From NCBI GenBank assembly GCA_031771865.1, contig JASISA010000041.1, forward strand, positions 1,550,001-1,614,000: 64,000 nt of DNA, given 5' to 3'. This DNA comes from Nothophaeocryptopus gaeumannii (taxonomy: Eukaryota > Ascomycota > Dothideomycetes > Mycosphaerellales > Mycosphaerellaceae). The position numbers were made by a program, and so were the translations under genes. Below the pieces are notes generated by a model. The model was given only the letters and a program-made list of their open reading frames with translations, was not told the origin of the DNA and did no database searches. Position 1 is the first letter of the stretch, and each line of letters begins with the position of its first letter. Positions 10,992-21,214 of this stretch are shown piece by piece.

Positions 10992-12305
10992 ATGGAGAAA
11001 GGCTCCAAACCTCGAGAAGCCGAGCTCGACGGCACTATGTTAGAAGGCGGTGGACAACTCATAAGGATAGCCTTGTGTCTCTCGGCGCTCACCAGCACGC
11101 CCATCAAGATCTACAACATTCGCGGAAACAGATCCGGTGGCGGCGGTCTAAAAGCACAGCACCTAGCGTGTGTCGAATGGCTCGCACATGCATGCAATGC
11201 CAAACTCTCCGGCGCAAAGAAAGGCAGCCAGACGCTGGCCTTCACGCCTGGCAAATTCGAGGGCCTATCACCTGCATTCAGGAAGAAGACACTCCGCGAT
11301 GGCACCCAAATCTACGAATGCCGACTCGACATTGGAACCGCTGGTAGCACAGGATTGGCGCTCCAAGCGATACTGCCATTCATTCTCTTCTCGCGCCTAC
11401 CCTCACACCTACCAACCCGCGTCAAGATAAGCGGAGGTACCAACGTCTCGAACTCGCCATCAGTCGACTATATCAAATGGGTTCTCCTCCCAGCTCTCCA
11501 ACGCATCGGCTTCCCAGAAATGCAGATCACACTCGAAAAGCGCGGCTGGTCTCATGGTGGTTCCTCAATTGGTTCCTTCACCCTCGAGATCCCTCCTCGA
11601 GCCCGGATCGCCATACCAGCATTCACATACTACCCACCAGAGAACTCGCTTCGCCAAAAGCCAACCCACTTCCAAGCAATTTTCCTAGCTCCCACAACCT
11701 GTCATGACCACTTCAAAACCGTCATATCCTCAGGACTCTCCACACGCTATGGAACCTCCGTCCCGCTCGACATCGGTTGCGAAGACTCCAAACACGAGAA
11801 ACGAATGTACTTTCTCTTAATCGCCACAATCCCGGATACTTCATCCCCAAACACCACTTCTCACACCGTGGCGCGTGACTGGCTCTACGACCGCAAAATC
11901 ACCTCCCACGAACTTGCCGCAACCGAAATGGCAGACAGAGTAACCAAAGATATAGCCCTAGAAATCACCTCGAAAGCATGGGTGGACGAACACATGCGCG
12001 ACCAACTCATCATCTTTCAGGCTCTGGCCAAGGGGAGAAGTGAGGTGTTTGGCGGTTTCGAGTTAGAAGTCGATACAATCCCCGGAAATGAGGAAAGCGA
12101 AGCCATCGAAGGCATGATCAGGGAAGCAAGTCTGCATGCTCGCACGGCAGAATGGGTTGCGCATGAGTTACTTGGGGTGAAGTTTGATGAGAAGGGGTGT
12201 AAAATCGGGTATGCGTTTGGGGAGGAGTGGGATAAAGAGGCGGAAAGGGATCTGGCGGCTAAGATCGGTGAATTAGACCTGGACGCAAGCAAGTCATCTG
12301 AGTAG
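10992..12305 (+). CDS. RNA 3'-terminal phosphate cyclase
   Basis: Single exon, 437 residues. The enzyme converts an RNA 3'-phosphate to a 2',3'-cyclic phosphate in an ATP-dependent reaction. The signature N-terminal block (D-G-T-M-L-E-G-G-G-Q-L-I-R-I-A) is present, followed by I-R-G-N-R-S-G-G-G-G-L-K-A-Q-H. G-G-T-N-V-S-N-S-P-S-V-D-Y comes further on. In the C-terminal part E-H-M-R-D-Q-L-I-I-F carries the family's catalytic histidine position (His334). Presence of that His favours a true cyclase over the related non-catalytic ribosome factor Rcl1. Length is somewhat above the bacterial enzyme (about 340) because of inserts. The gene converges on the SDR gene downstream. Confidence 0.88.
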   Translation: MEKGSKPREAELDGTMLEGGGQLIRIALCLSALTSTPIKIYNIRGNRSGGGGLKAQHLACVEWLAHACNAKLSGAKKGSQTLAFTPGKFEGLSPAFRKKTLRDGTQIYECRLDIGTAGSTGLALQAILPFILFSRLPSHLPTRVKISGGTNVSNSPSVDYIKWVLLPALQRIGFPEMQITLEKRGWSHGGSSIGSFTLEIPPRARIAIPAFTYYPPENSLRQKPTHFQAIFLAPTTCHDHFKTVISSGLSTRYGTSVPLDIGCEDSKHEKRMYFLLIATIPDTSSPNTTSHTVARDWLYDRKITSHELAATEMADRVTKDIALEITSKAWVDEHMRDQLIIFQALAKGRSEVFGGFELEVDTIPGNEESEAIEGMIREASLHARTAEWVAHELLGVKFDEKGCKIGYAFGEEWDKEAERDLAAKIGELDLDASKSSE

Positions 12306-12943
12306 CAGGTTTCGAAGGAGTGGCATCTAATGCCTCTTGAGATCGACTAATGGGCGTAGAGCACTTGGGAGTAGCATCAAATGGATCCGGAGATCAGTCT
12401 GACCCGGTTGAAAGCAGACACAGCATGGGCCGTGGGCACCGGTTGATGCTGATCAGCACTCTGATGAGTTCCAAATGAAAGATGGCTCAGAAAGCGAAGC
12501 TGTGTCGATAGTGTAGAGCCCTATCAAAGAAATCAGCTAATGCATGTAAAGTTCATGGCCCATGAGGCTCATGAAATAGCACAAGCTGATCCCAAATCGG
12601 AGAGCTCTGGCCACGAGTTGTTGTGGATAGGGTCAACTGGCCTCGTTTCCACTTCCTCATCATACAGGTCTATGCAGGACAAAAAGTACAGCACAGCCCT
12701 CCGCTAGTCTCATCATAGCAGGACCAGACCAGCTCAATGCTCCTAAAACGCCTCTGCGCCTTCTCGTTGTCCAGAATCTTTCCGTGATGTCTCTACCGTC
12801 TACCGGCCTCATGGCTCAATGGAAATCTATCCGATTCGCCTGCCCGCATTCACGCAAGTTCATGCTCTTTTCCGTGCTGTTTGCAGCCGCATCCCTGCCC
12901 GATTGCGAAGATCTGCGCCGTATGTTGAGCTCGTATCTGTCGC
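12306..12943. other. Convergent intergenic region
   Basis: This 638-bp stretch lies between the 3' ends of the RNA cyclase and SDR genes. I see nothing coding in it; the short frame at 12784-13023 runs antisense into the SDR exon and is not a gene. Confidence 0.4.
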
Positions 12944-14164
12944 TTAGGTCACGGTGTAGCCGCCGTCGACGCGGAGATCGGCGCCCGTCACGTAGCCAGC
13001 CGCGTCAGACAGCAGGAAGGTGACGGCGCCCATGAGGTCCTCTGGACGACCCATCTTGCCCTGAGGAATCAGGCTAGTCCACTTCTGGGCGAGCTCCGGG
13101 TTGTCGTCGAGGATCTTCTTGGTGCTGTAAAGAGTCAGTGTTGTCTCTCTTACAATGCTGGCCTTCTTGTACTCACAGTGCCGTAAGCATGTAGCCTGGC
13201 GAGATCACGTTCACGCGGATACCCGCGTGGGCCCACTCAACTGCAAGCGAGCTGGCGAGATGTCGCACGGCAGCCTTTGCAGCGTTGTATGGAGCCTGCG
13301 GCTGTGGCACATTGACGACGGCACCGCTCATGCTACCGATCATGACCATGCTGCCGGGAGCCTTGCGAGCCATGAGATGCTTGGCCACGGCGCAGGACCA
13401 GAGGTAAGTGCCATCGACATTGACGCCCCACAACTTCTTGATGCGGTCGTATGGGTACTCAATGGCGTCGAAGTTCTCGGTGAAGCCGGCGGAGGTGACA
13501 AGGTGGTCGATGCGGTCGCCGTGCAGTCCAAGGATTTCAGCCATGCAGAAATCCACGGAGTTGGGATCCGAGACATCGCAGTAGTGGGCAGTGACCTTTG
13601 GCACCTTGGTAGCGCCTGGGTTCTCCTTGCGGAAGGTGTCCATGAGGAGCTGCGCCTGCCTCTGGCCCTCCTCCTCTGCATCACCATGTCAGTGTGCTCC
13701 AAAGGTGTATCAGCCAAGAGAGTCATCTTACTGTTGAGGTCCACAAGGGCCACGTCCGCTCCGCTGACCACAAGGGCTTGTGCCATGACCAGACCAAGAC
13801 CACGAGCACCACCAGTGACAACGCCTACGCGGCCCTCCAAGCTGAAGGAGGCCAATGTGCGCTTGAAGTGGTAACCGCCGCGTCCCTGAACAGGCGTGGA
13901 GCTTGGAAGATCCTCCTCCTCTGGATACTCGACGCGGATGGTCTTATCCGTACGCGAGAACTGACCCTCATGCTTGAAGGCGCCGGGCTTGCCAGCGGTG
14001 GAGTACTCCTCGTGCTTGTCCTTGACATCGTCGTCGTTGCGGCGAGCGGACGGGGTCATGCGAAGGCCTCTGGTAGCCTGGCGGGTGACGGTTGTCGCGG
14101 TTGGAGGACGGACGGCGGTGGTGGAAGCTCTTGAGACCTGCCGAAGCAGGTTGCCTTTGAACAT
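12944..14164 (-). CDS. Short-chain dehydrogenase/reductase with mitochondrial-type N-terminus
   Basis: Three exons on the minus strand: 14164-13732, 13675-13177 and 13124-12944. The introns are 56 and 52 bp (GTAAGA..CAG, GTGAGT..CAG). The product has 370 residues. The cofactor motif T-G-G-A-R-G-L-G lies at 117-124. The catalytic residues are Ser259 (M-I-G-S-M-S-G), Tyr274 and Lys278 (Y-N-A-A-K). The last exon supplies the usual SDR end with D-A-A-G-Y-V-T-G-A and D-G-G-Y-T-V. The usual N-N-A-G is replaced by V-T-S-A-G. The first 45 residues lack acids and are rich in Arg, Ser and Thr, like a mitochondrial presequence. The closest family sense is a sorbose/xylulose-reductase-like SDR, but the substrate is not determinable. 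Alone, the first two exons would lack the C-terminal substrate loop. Confidence 0.85.
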
Positions 14165-15493
14165 GGTGTTGTCGATTGCTGTGTTCTAAGCGGTCAGAGG
14201 AGCGAAGAAAGGTATTGATGCTGCGAAGTGTTCAATGCCGCTAGACGCAGCAGAGGTGTCAGTTGTGATGAGGTAGGGTTTTGGTAACTAGTGTGAACAA
14301 TGTGTGCGGAGGAAAAGTGCTGCTGAAACTCGCATGAAGCTACGTCGTCGTCACGTACCGGAGGAGGACTCGACGAGAGAAACGACAGGGTCTCTATGAA
14401 CTGTGAGGTCACTCGGGGCCCACCGCAGCTGGCTTGTGATACGAGTGAGGATGAGGATATCCGCTGATAGATCAATGAGGCGTAAGTGAGCAGAAGAGTA
14501 AGTCTCGGGACAGTTGTCGAGGTCTTGGTCTTTCTCAGCGCTGACGTTGAATTTGGTGTCGCTGATCAGCAGCACCTCCTTCAACACTTTTTGACGTGAA
14601 GAGAGCTCGACCTGGAGACCTGCCGCCGCCACGCGCTCGGCCAATGGGGAAATCCCAAGCTCCTGACAAGCAATGCAGGGACCTTTGCTCGCTTTCCACA
14701 AGCACGCAAGCACAACGGCGCGAGAGTGCCGACGATTGGCTTTTGCCTTGAAACGGAACAAAACATTCGCTTTGTCCCGCAACCGCCCAAGCCTGGAGCA
14801 CTCTTTGCTGCGACGCTTCTGCGGTTGATCACGCTTGCGAACAGACACGCCCGCGACGTCTTGGCCGGAACGACCGCAAGCAGAAGTCTCTTCCTTTCTG
14901 TGTATAACGCGACCATGCTGCGACTGCTCTTTCAAGCCTTGCAGTGAGGCCTGAAGGAGACGAACGCGCCATGCGAGATGCTCCAAATTTGGTACGCTTT
15001 CACGCTGGCTTCAAGCTTCTCCAACGAGGAACTGGATCTCTTGCATGCACACCGCTGACACACCGCTCGGCGAGCACTGTTCACGGACGCGAACCACCGC
15101 GCCCATCACCACGGCGATCTGGGAGTGTACTGTCCGCTTGACCAAGCGCTCCTGAGCGTCGTACCACTTCGTGCAGAATCCTCTCTATACGGGATACGGA
15201 ACTCTCATCAAAGTCGGCTGGGCAGCCGTATTGTGGCCCGGACTGCAGCCACACGCGAGACTCTCATCTTACGGAGGGCCGCTGGATCCTGCGGCCGGCC
15301 CACGGTCGGCGTCTTTCTGCTGTGAGGCATCAAGACGACATGGACAAGTATCCCGCGGAACGGGCGGGATGTTAGGCACAAATCTTTTAGAGTAAGTCGA
15401 GTTGATACGGTCAGACAAGACAGCAGATACGGTTACCACCGCGTGTAGAAGCGGTGGCGGCAAATTTGCAAGACGACAAGGGTTACATGACAT
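14165..15493. other. Intergenic region upstream of the SDR gene
   Basis: This 1.3-kb stretch carries the SDR promoter at its left end and the 3' flank of the YdeI-like gene at its right. A 211-codon minus-strand frame (14351-14986) has no family resemblance and overlaps competing frames of similar length. I see no RNA gene or repeat. Confidence 0.4.
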
Positions 15494-16192
15494 TCAGTCC
15501 TTATATGTTCCGGGAACCCTTCTACCGGATCTGGTATGTCGAGTAGGTCGACCGGGTCGAACATTCTCAGGAAGTGCCTCTACTCGCTCCGACTTTGGCC
15601 TCTCAGCACGCTTTTGCGGTGCTGGAGTCTCTCCTCTGGCCAACATGTCGACATAAGCTTGTATACGCTTCTCGCGTCCAGCAGGAGTCTTGAGGTTGAT
15701 CAAACGCATATATATGGCATAGCGATTGCCCTTGCTCAGCTCATCCCAGCCTTTTTGAGCTGCTGGTTTTTTCGCAAGAGCTGCGACGAAGTCTTCAGGC
15801 ATATCTTCTGGGGCATGACCATCGTACGCAGCGTCCCAGCGGCCATCTGCTTTGGCTGCTGAGATAGCGGCCCGCCCAGCTTCTGTCATTCGGCCTTCTT
15901 TCTCAAGGCGTTCCACGATGCCAACATTGCGTTTTGACCATATGCTCTTATTCGTACGTGGCGTGTAGCGCTGCGTAAGGGTATTCGCATCTCTGCCGCG
16001 GGCCTGGCTGTCTATCCAGCCGAAACAGAGGGCTTCTTCCACTGCTTGCGAATGAGTCAACGAAGTGGGTTGAGTGGCTTCCTTCTTGGCTAAGGTCAGC
16101 CAGACGCCTCTCGATGTGCCATGCTCGCGAACGAGCCATTGGCGCCAGAGAGCAGCATCCGCGACGGTGAGCGATGGAAGCTCGACGGGCAT
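15494..16192 (-). CDS. YdeI/OmpD-associated family protein
   Basis: Single exon, 232 residues. The family signature is clear. An N-terminal region has W-L-V-R-E-H-G-T-S-R-G-V-W-L, followed by A-L-C-F-G-W-I-D-S-Q. The W-S-K-R-N segment and the later A-L-A-K-K-P-A-A-Q-K-G-W-D-E-L-S region are typical of YdeI. The tail is basic (K-R-A-E-R-P-K-S-E-R). Bacterial members are described as bacteriocin-protection or OmpD-associated proteins and have a poorly defined cytosolic role; fungal copies are common and uncharacterised. The domain is widespread in bacteria, so an ancient transfer is possible, but codon use looks like that of its neighbours. It is divergent from the second 2EXR gene. Confidence 0.8.
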   Translation of the reverse strand: MPVELPSLTVADAALWRQWLVREHGTSRGVWLTLAKKEATQPTSLTHSQAVEEALCFGWIDSQARGRDANTLTQRYTPRTNKSIWSKRNVGIVERLEKEGRMTEAGRAAISAAKADGRWDAAYDGHAPEDMPEDFVAALAKKPAAQKGWDELSKGNRYAIYMRLINLKTPAGREKRIQAYVDMLARGETPAPQKRAERPKSERVEALPENVRPGRPTRHTRSGRRVPGTYKD

Positions 16193-16653
16193 GGTGGGCT
16201 CGGAGACCGTTCGAAGCAGGCTGACGAAGTGCCCGTTAAATGCTGGGCTAGGTGGGTTGCTTGATTGCTGCTCTTTTAGTCAATCCTTTCAGCTTCCTTC
16301 TACATCGATGAGTGTTGGCTCTGGCAGTTTCGAGATGCCAATACCAGTGCGTGACAAGGCTCTTAAAAGTTGCGCAGCATACAGCATGGAGCAGAGCTGC
16401 ATCCCTGTCGTCTTGAACGCGTGAGCACGTGGGAGCACTCAAGCTTCACACTCCGCATGGAGACCTTGCTCCCGAGGTCGGCAGCGCCGTGGGGCATCTG
16501 ATAAGATCGTACCATCTGTACCTCCCTGCCGTCTGTCTGTCTATCACTACTGCTCGTTGACTCTCTTCGGCTTGGAAGGCGTCTTGAGATCGCTGAAGGT
16601 CGGCCAGTTCGTCAGCTCGCCGCCTTGATCCAAGCCAGGTCTGCGTCGTCGCA
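16193..16653. other. Divergent promoter region, YdeI-like / 2EXR
   Basis: This 461-bp gap lies between two outward-read genes and should carry both promoters. I see no gene in it. Confidence 0.4.
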
Positions 16654-17481
16654 ATGGCTCTTCGGACCGCTCCAAAACAACCAACAGGCTTGTTCTCTCT
16701 CCCCGCTGAGCTGAGACTCAAGATACTGGAGGCCGTCTTTGAGGATAACTTGAGCTTCGATGGTCTGAAAGGACGGGGAGCATTGGGTGGCGTCAGTTTG
16801 AAGAATGATTACTGTGCAAACAACTATCTTCAACCACTCCTGGTTTGCAGACAGCTCTATCAAGATGGAGGCCTCCTAGCGTACAACAAGACTCTTTTCG
16901 TTGCTTCCAACCTCTTCACCAGGATACCGGAACGACTTGCTGTTTTGCATCCAAAGCAAATTGAAGCTATCCGGTCCATCACGTTTGCCGCAGACGCCAG
17001 ACACTTCAGGAAGATACTTGATTGGGGCAGCTTTCCGCTGGGCCTGCAGGCACTGGATCTGAACACGCTGACCATCGTTCTCCATCGATCAAGTGCATGG
17101 CACTACATGTTCGACTTCACGGCGGACATCGTCAACCTCCTCCGCAACCTCCAAGGCGTCAAGCGATTCATCTTCGTCAAGAACTCTGCCAATGTCAAAG
17201 GCAGTTTCAAGACCTGGTACAATCGCCTCGTCGGACTGATCTTGAAGATCGACCACCAAGAACGATACGACAAGACACCGCCTTGTCCAGAGAAAACATG
17301 GTGGACATGGAGCTACGATGACATTGGACAGAGTTTCTGCCTCGAAGCGTGTCCCTCGAAGCCGATGGTCGATGAGGAGACGTATATGCAACAGGTATTG
17401 CCTTTGATGCAGGAGTTGAAGGAGAGTATGGAGAATGAGGAGTGGAATCCGGATCCGAGGAGTCGGATGATGTATTATTGA
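16654..17481 (+). CDS. 2EXR/F-box-like domain protein (second copy)
   Basis: Single exon, 275 residues. Residues 12-30 carry the 2EXR helix (L-F-S-L-P-A-E-L-R-L-K-I-L-E-A-V-F). A later L-L-V-C-R-Q-L-Y-Q-D-G segment matches the usual second motif. The central region (R-S-I-T-F-A-A-D-A) and the Leu-rich strand that follows resemble the body of this fungal family. It has the same length as the 2EXR protein at 952-1779, but the two sequences are clearly diverged and are not a recent duplication. An adaptor-like role is a guess from the F-box-like helix; no enzyme motif is visible. The start is fixed by the first ATG, ten residues before the motif. Confidence 0.7.
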   Translation: MALRTAPKQPTGLFSLPAELRLKILEAVFEDNLSFDGLKGRGALGGVSLKNDYCANNYLQPLLVCRQLYQDGGLLAYNKTLFVASNLFTRIPERLAVLHPKQIEAIRSITFAADARHFRKILDWGSFPLGLQALDLNTLTIVLHRSSAWHYMFDFTADIVNLLRNLQGVKRFIFVKNSANVKGSFKTWYNRLVGLILKIDHQERYDKTPPCPEKTWWTWSYDDIGQSFCLEACPSKPMVDEETYMQQVLPLMQELKESMENEEWNPDPRSRMMYY

Positions 17482-17673
17482 CTGGTGGCTGTGCTGTATG
17501 TTCAGTACGATGTTTATAGGTGAAGGGAAGGGAGGAATGCTGACGAGCTTCCATAGGGAAGATACGATGCGAGACATACTTCTGCTTATATGTCTGCCGT
17601 TTGCTCTGCTACCTTCTGCGAGCACATCAGACCAGAGTATACATTGAACTCATACTCCAAAGCTCAATCGCCT

Positions 17674-17679
17674 AATAAA
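17674..17679 (+). terminator. Possible polyadenylation signal (AATAAA)
   Basis: A canonical AATAAA hexamer lies 193 bp after the stop codon of the second 2EXR gene, in the short gap before the convergent tautomerase gene. Fungal polyadenylation signals are loose, so this is only a candidate. Confidence 0.3.
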
Positions 17680-17755
17680 CATTTTATCTATCTCTAAAAT
17701 ATATCGTGTCCCCATCAACCCGCATGCTCTCTCGCTACGCACCTTCGTTTAAGCA

Positions 17756-18239
17756 TTAGAGATCACCCTCCAGAAACTGCGCCCTCCCCATTCCGAAACT
17801 CCAATCCTCCCTCTCATTCCTCGACACGGTAACAATCAAATCCTCTCCTCTCAATCCACACTCTTTCCCCAGTCTCTCCGCCAACGCAGCAAACAAGCCC
17901 TGTTTCGTCTGCGCATCACGACCTTGTTGGAAGATTTGTAAGAAGACGAGTTTGTCGGTGCGTGTGAAGCCGAGGTTGGTGTCTTCGCAGATGAGCTCGC
18001 CTGGTTCGTGCTGAGTTATGATCTGAGAGGGAGAGTTAGTGAGGGGCTTGGTGCATGACATGATGTGTGAGGCAGTTGTGAGTTGGAAGGGTTACGTAAA
18101 GGCGGTAAGATACCTGATAACGATCCTTAGGAGGAGCATTGAAGTGGTCGAGAGAACATTGTTGGATCACATCTGCGAGCTTGCGGATTTCTTCTGGGCT
18201 GCGGACGCCTTTGAAAGTGTGAATTTGGAAGTAGGGCAT
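17756..18239 (-). CDS. Tautomerase family protein (Tautomerase_2, YrdN-like)
   Basis: Two exons: 18239-18114 and 18022-17756. The 91-bp intron runs from GTATCT to CTCTCAG, and the product has 130 residues. The second residue is Pro, which becomes the catalytic N-terminal proline once Met is removed. The protein then follows the tautomerase pattern: F-K-G-V-R-S-P-E-E-I-R-K-L-A-D; P-P-K-D-R-Y-Q joined across the splice to I-I-T-Q-H-E-P-G; then L-G-F-T-R-T-D-K-L-V-F-L-Q-I. The end D-W-S-F-G-M-G-R-A-Q-F is also typical. The natural substrate is unknown; family members act on oxalocrotonate-type or malonate-semialdehyde-type compounds. Splicing is needed to join D-R-Y-Q to I-I-T-Q. An unspliced reading from a downstream Met would lack Pro1. 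Confidence 0.87.
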
Positions 18240-18516
18240 GTTGGATCCTGACCTCTGCCAAATGCTTTTCAGAGAATGTGCTTGAAATTGAGAGAGACTG
18301 ATAGTCCTACTAGCAGGCAAGTAATCGAATGCCCCGCGATCGCAGTTGATTGTAGAAACGCGGTCGAGGCTACGCGGGGCCGTGATGAAGTCATGGTCCC
18401 TTGGAGATGAAAGTTTAAACTTTTTGCATTCATATGCCCCAGCGGATGTAATGCGGCAGCTTTGGCACGGGAGCAACACTCGACGCGTGTTCTGCCAAAC
18501 CATTGTTCATATTGAT

Positions 18517-20122
18517 CTATAGCACTTCAATCTTTGCAGCTTCAGCCCAGGCTCCAGAACCGTTCACGCTCTCTTGCCGGATTCTGTAGAGCTCATCGAT
18601 GAAGGCAGGCACGAAAGTACCCGGTCCTTGAACATCTTTCCGTCGTGCTGCCTGTTCAGCAGCAACCTCGTACATCAAAATAGCGGTGATAGCAGCAAAC
18701 AGTTTGTCATCGCGTTCTGCGGCCAACACGCTGGCGATCGTGGTTCCTAGTGTGCAACCACTGCCGGTGATCTCGCCGAGGTACTCGTGGCCATTGCTTA
18801 TCGTGACAGTCCGCTCTCCGTCTGAGATGATATCTGTAGCACCCGTCATGAGAATGATGTTGTGCTCTCTTACAGCTGTGGCTTTCACTAAGACGATCTT
18901 CTCCTCCAGTGAGAGTTGAGATGCGCCTGAGTCGACACCGTGCTGTTGGAAGCCAGTTGCGCCAGACACCGTTCTGATCTCGCCTTCGTTGCCTTTGATC
19001 ACATCGAAGTAGCCGCCAGCCATCAGAGTCTTCACACCATCTCGACGCTGCTGCGTTGCTCCTGCACCGACAGGGTCGTATAAAGTCGGGCCTCCGACGG
19101 CATTGTAGGCAGATAATGCCTTGAGGTAGCTATCCTTCATCTCCGGAGTCACAGTTCCCATGTTGATTACCAAACTACCACCCAGACCTGCAAGATCGGG
19201 CGCTTCCAGTCCATTGTTTGACATGATTGGCGATGATCCAATTGCTAGAGCCACGTTTGCCGCGAAGTTTTGGACGACAAGATTGGTCATGTTGTGGCAA
19301 AGAGGCTTCTTGCCAGCCATGTGCTTGATGAGACCTGGAGCTTTGGATACAATCTCATGACGTGATAATGCGGGTTTCTTTGAGGACACGGCGAACGGAG
19401 GCGGCTTGCTGACAAGATCGCGCAAATTCTGTGCTGCATTCTTCGGTTCTCTCGATGCCATGATAGCACTTACTACGGCAACTCCATCGAGCTTCTTCTT
19501 GGGCGAGGCGCTCTGATATAGTACTCGCTGCGTATTGGAGGCATTGATGCCGCCTATGCAAACAGTCTTTACATCAAGCCCCTTTTCGTAAAGCGAGTTG
19601 AGGATCTGCTGAACGCCGGCTGTGCCAATGATAGATTTTGTGTTTTCTTTCGTCGGTGTAGCGTAGACAGTGCCTACTCCGAGGTAGTCTGCTCTATCCT
19701 GGGCAGCGATAATTGCTTCTTCCTCACTGTTTGCAGTCACCCCGATGATGGCGTCCGGCCCTAAGATCCTGCGTGCTGTCTTCAGATCCAGATCATCTTG
19801 ACCAATATGCACGCCTTCAACGCCGGCAGCTAGCGCCACATCAATGCGGTCGTTGATAAGCAATGGGACATTTGCGGCCTTAGTCACGGCGTGAAGTTGT
19901 TTTGCTGTCTTCACAAGGTCCGCAGTGTCAGATGTCTTGTCACGATACTGCACAATAGTGACACCTGCATCCGCGTGAGTATGACTTATGCCGAGTGGGT
20001 CAGTCAGGCATACCTCCTCCCACCGCACCCTTCACCACCTGCACCAGGTCCTGATCACCGAGAATGGCCGGTGTTGAGTCTGTCACCAGGTATAGGGAGT
20101 AGTCGACTTTTGGGGGAGCCAT
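18517..20122 (-). CDS. THI6: Bifunctional thiamine-phosphate synthase / hydroxyethylthiazole kinase
   Basis: Two exons: 20122-20014 and 19964-18517. The 49-bp intron runs from GTATGC to ATGCAG, and the product has 518 residues. The N-terminal half couples HMP-PP and HET-P to thiamine phosphate. It begins Y-S-L-Y-L-V-T-D-S and, across the splice, reads G-V-T-I-V-Q-Y-R-D-K. L-L-I-N-D-R-I-D-V-A, G-V-H-I-G-Q-D-D and G-V-G-T-V-Y-A-T-P-T-K follow. The C-terminal half is the thiazole kinase: H-N-M-T-N-L-V-V-Q-N-F-A-A-N, L-Y-D-P-V-G-A-G-A-T and the G-S-G-C-T-L-G-T-T block with the catalytic Cys. The first exon is essential because it carries the first beta-strand of the TIM barrel. I found no TPP-riboswitch-like element upstream. 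It shares its promoter region with TIF5. Confidence 0.93.
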
Positions 20123-21214
20123 CATATCTGTGCATTCTGTTCACCAAAATAGAAGGCGTGATTGAGGAGTTCCTAGCCCGGAAGATTTGCAGCTTAAGCC
20201 GAGCATGGTGACGTCCATGCATCTTCAGCCCGGAACACTCAAGGCTTGCATAAGGCTTTCTTACCTGCGCAGCAATCCAAGATGTGTCAAGCTGGACGTC
20301 TGTCACTGGAGGTCGTACACGCAAAACAGGAACAGCCTCAATGTCGTGAAACAGAATGCGTTCTCCCGACGCAGTGGACACCCCGGCTGCCTCCCTTCCC
20401 ATACCCCGGTCGCCAGTGTGAAAGTTGTGGAAAACAGCGGTTCGTCGGCAGTCGGATAGTTACAACCACGAGTATTGAAACATGTGCATCGGGATGAACA
20501 TGATGTGCCGCTGACTGCCGATGTTGCCGGCAAGCACATGCTGAGTATGCCCACAGTGAATGGTGGTATGACCGTGACTTGTGCCGGGCAGGCGCACGCA
20601 GGCTGGGCTTCCCGTGGGTCCGTGCACGTGGCAAGTGCCAATCTTCTTCCCTCCGCCCACCAGCGCTCGCCGCTTCCTCTTCTTTATTCCAACACGCAAT
20701 CATCAATACCACCTGCGCCCATCACCACACCCGTCCCTGCGACCAGCAGACATCGGCAAATCAACTAACCAGCAAACATAACTTCACCATAGGCGATCCA
20801 TCGTCGCCGCCCGCAGCCACCATACTCGCCCCTCGAGCATCCCACCCAATAACCCACCAGCACTGTACCAGCGATCAGAGCGCAGGGTATATGTATTCGT
20901 CCCACGCGAACGCTTTCCCGAACGAACCGCCGCCTGCGCAGCAACCATTTCGCATACTGCGAAGACCCCGTAGTAGCGGACACGAACGCAACAACGGCTG
21001 ACTCTCTGCCTAAGACCACATCCTGGTCAAAGAAAATACCGCCAACCTGTCTTCCTACCAAGCGAAGATAGCTAGACACGCAGCACCAGCAAATCGCTGA
21101 GGCTACTGTCCATTGGATGTCTCTACCGTCCTCGTCGTAGTCTTTGAAGTCGCCGAATTCTCTCCGCTCCGCTCCGCACAGTCCTCGTCACCACACCACG
21201 CCAATACCACAATC
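20123..21214. other. Divergent promoter region, THI6 / TIF5
   Basis: This stretch of about 1.1 kb lies between two outward-read genes. Short overlapping frames occur on both strands but none shows a family motif. I looked for the TPP riboswitch core and for tRNA-like arms and saw neither. Confidence 0.4.

Noticed and set aside
14351..14986. 211-codon minus-strand frame upstream of the SDR gene
   Set aside because: Several frames of similar length overlap on both strands and no motif is visible; treated as promoter DNA.
20123..21214. Possible TPP riboswitch upstream of THI6
   Set aside because: I looked for the conserved CTGAGA and GGATAATGCC-type core on the minus strand and did not find them.
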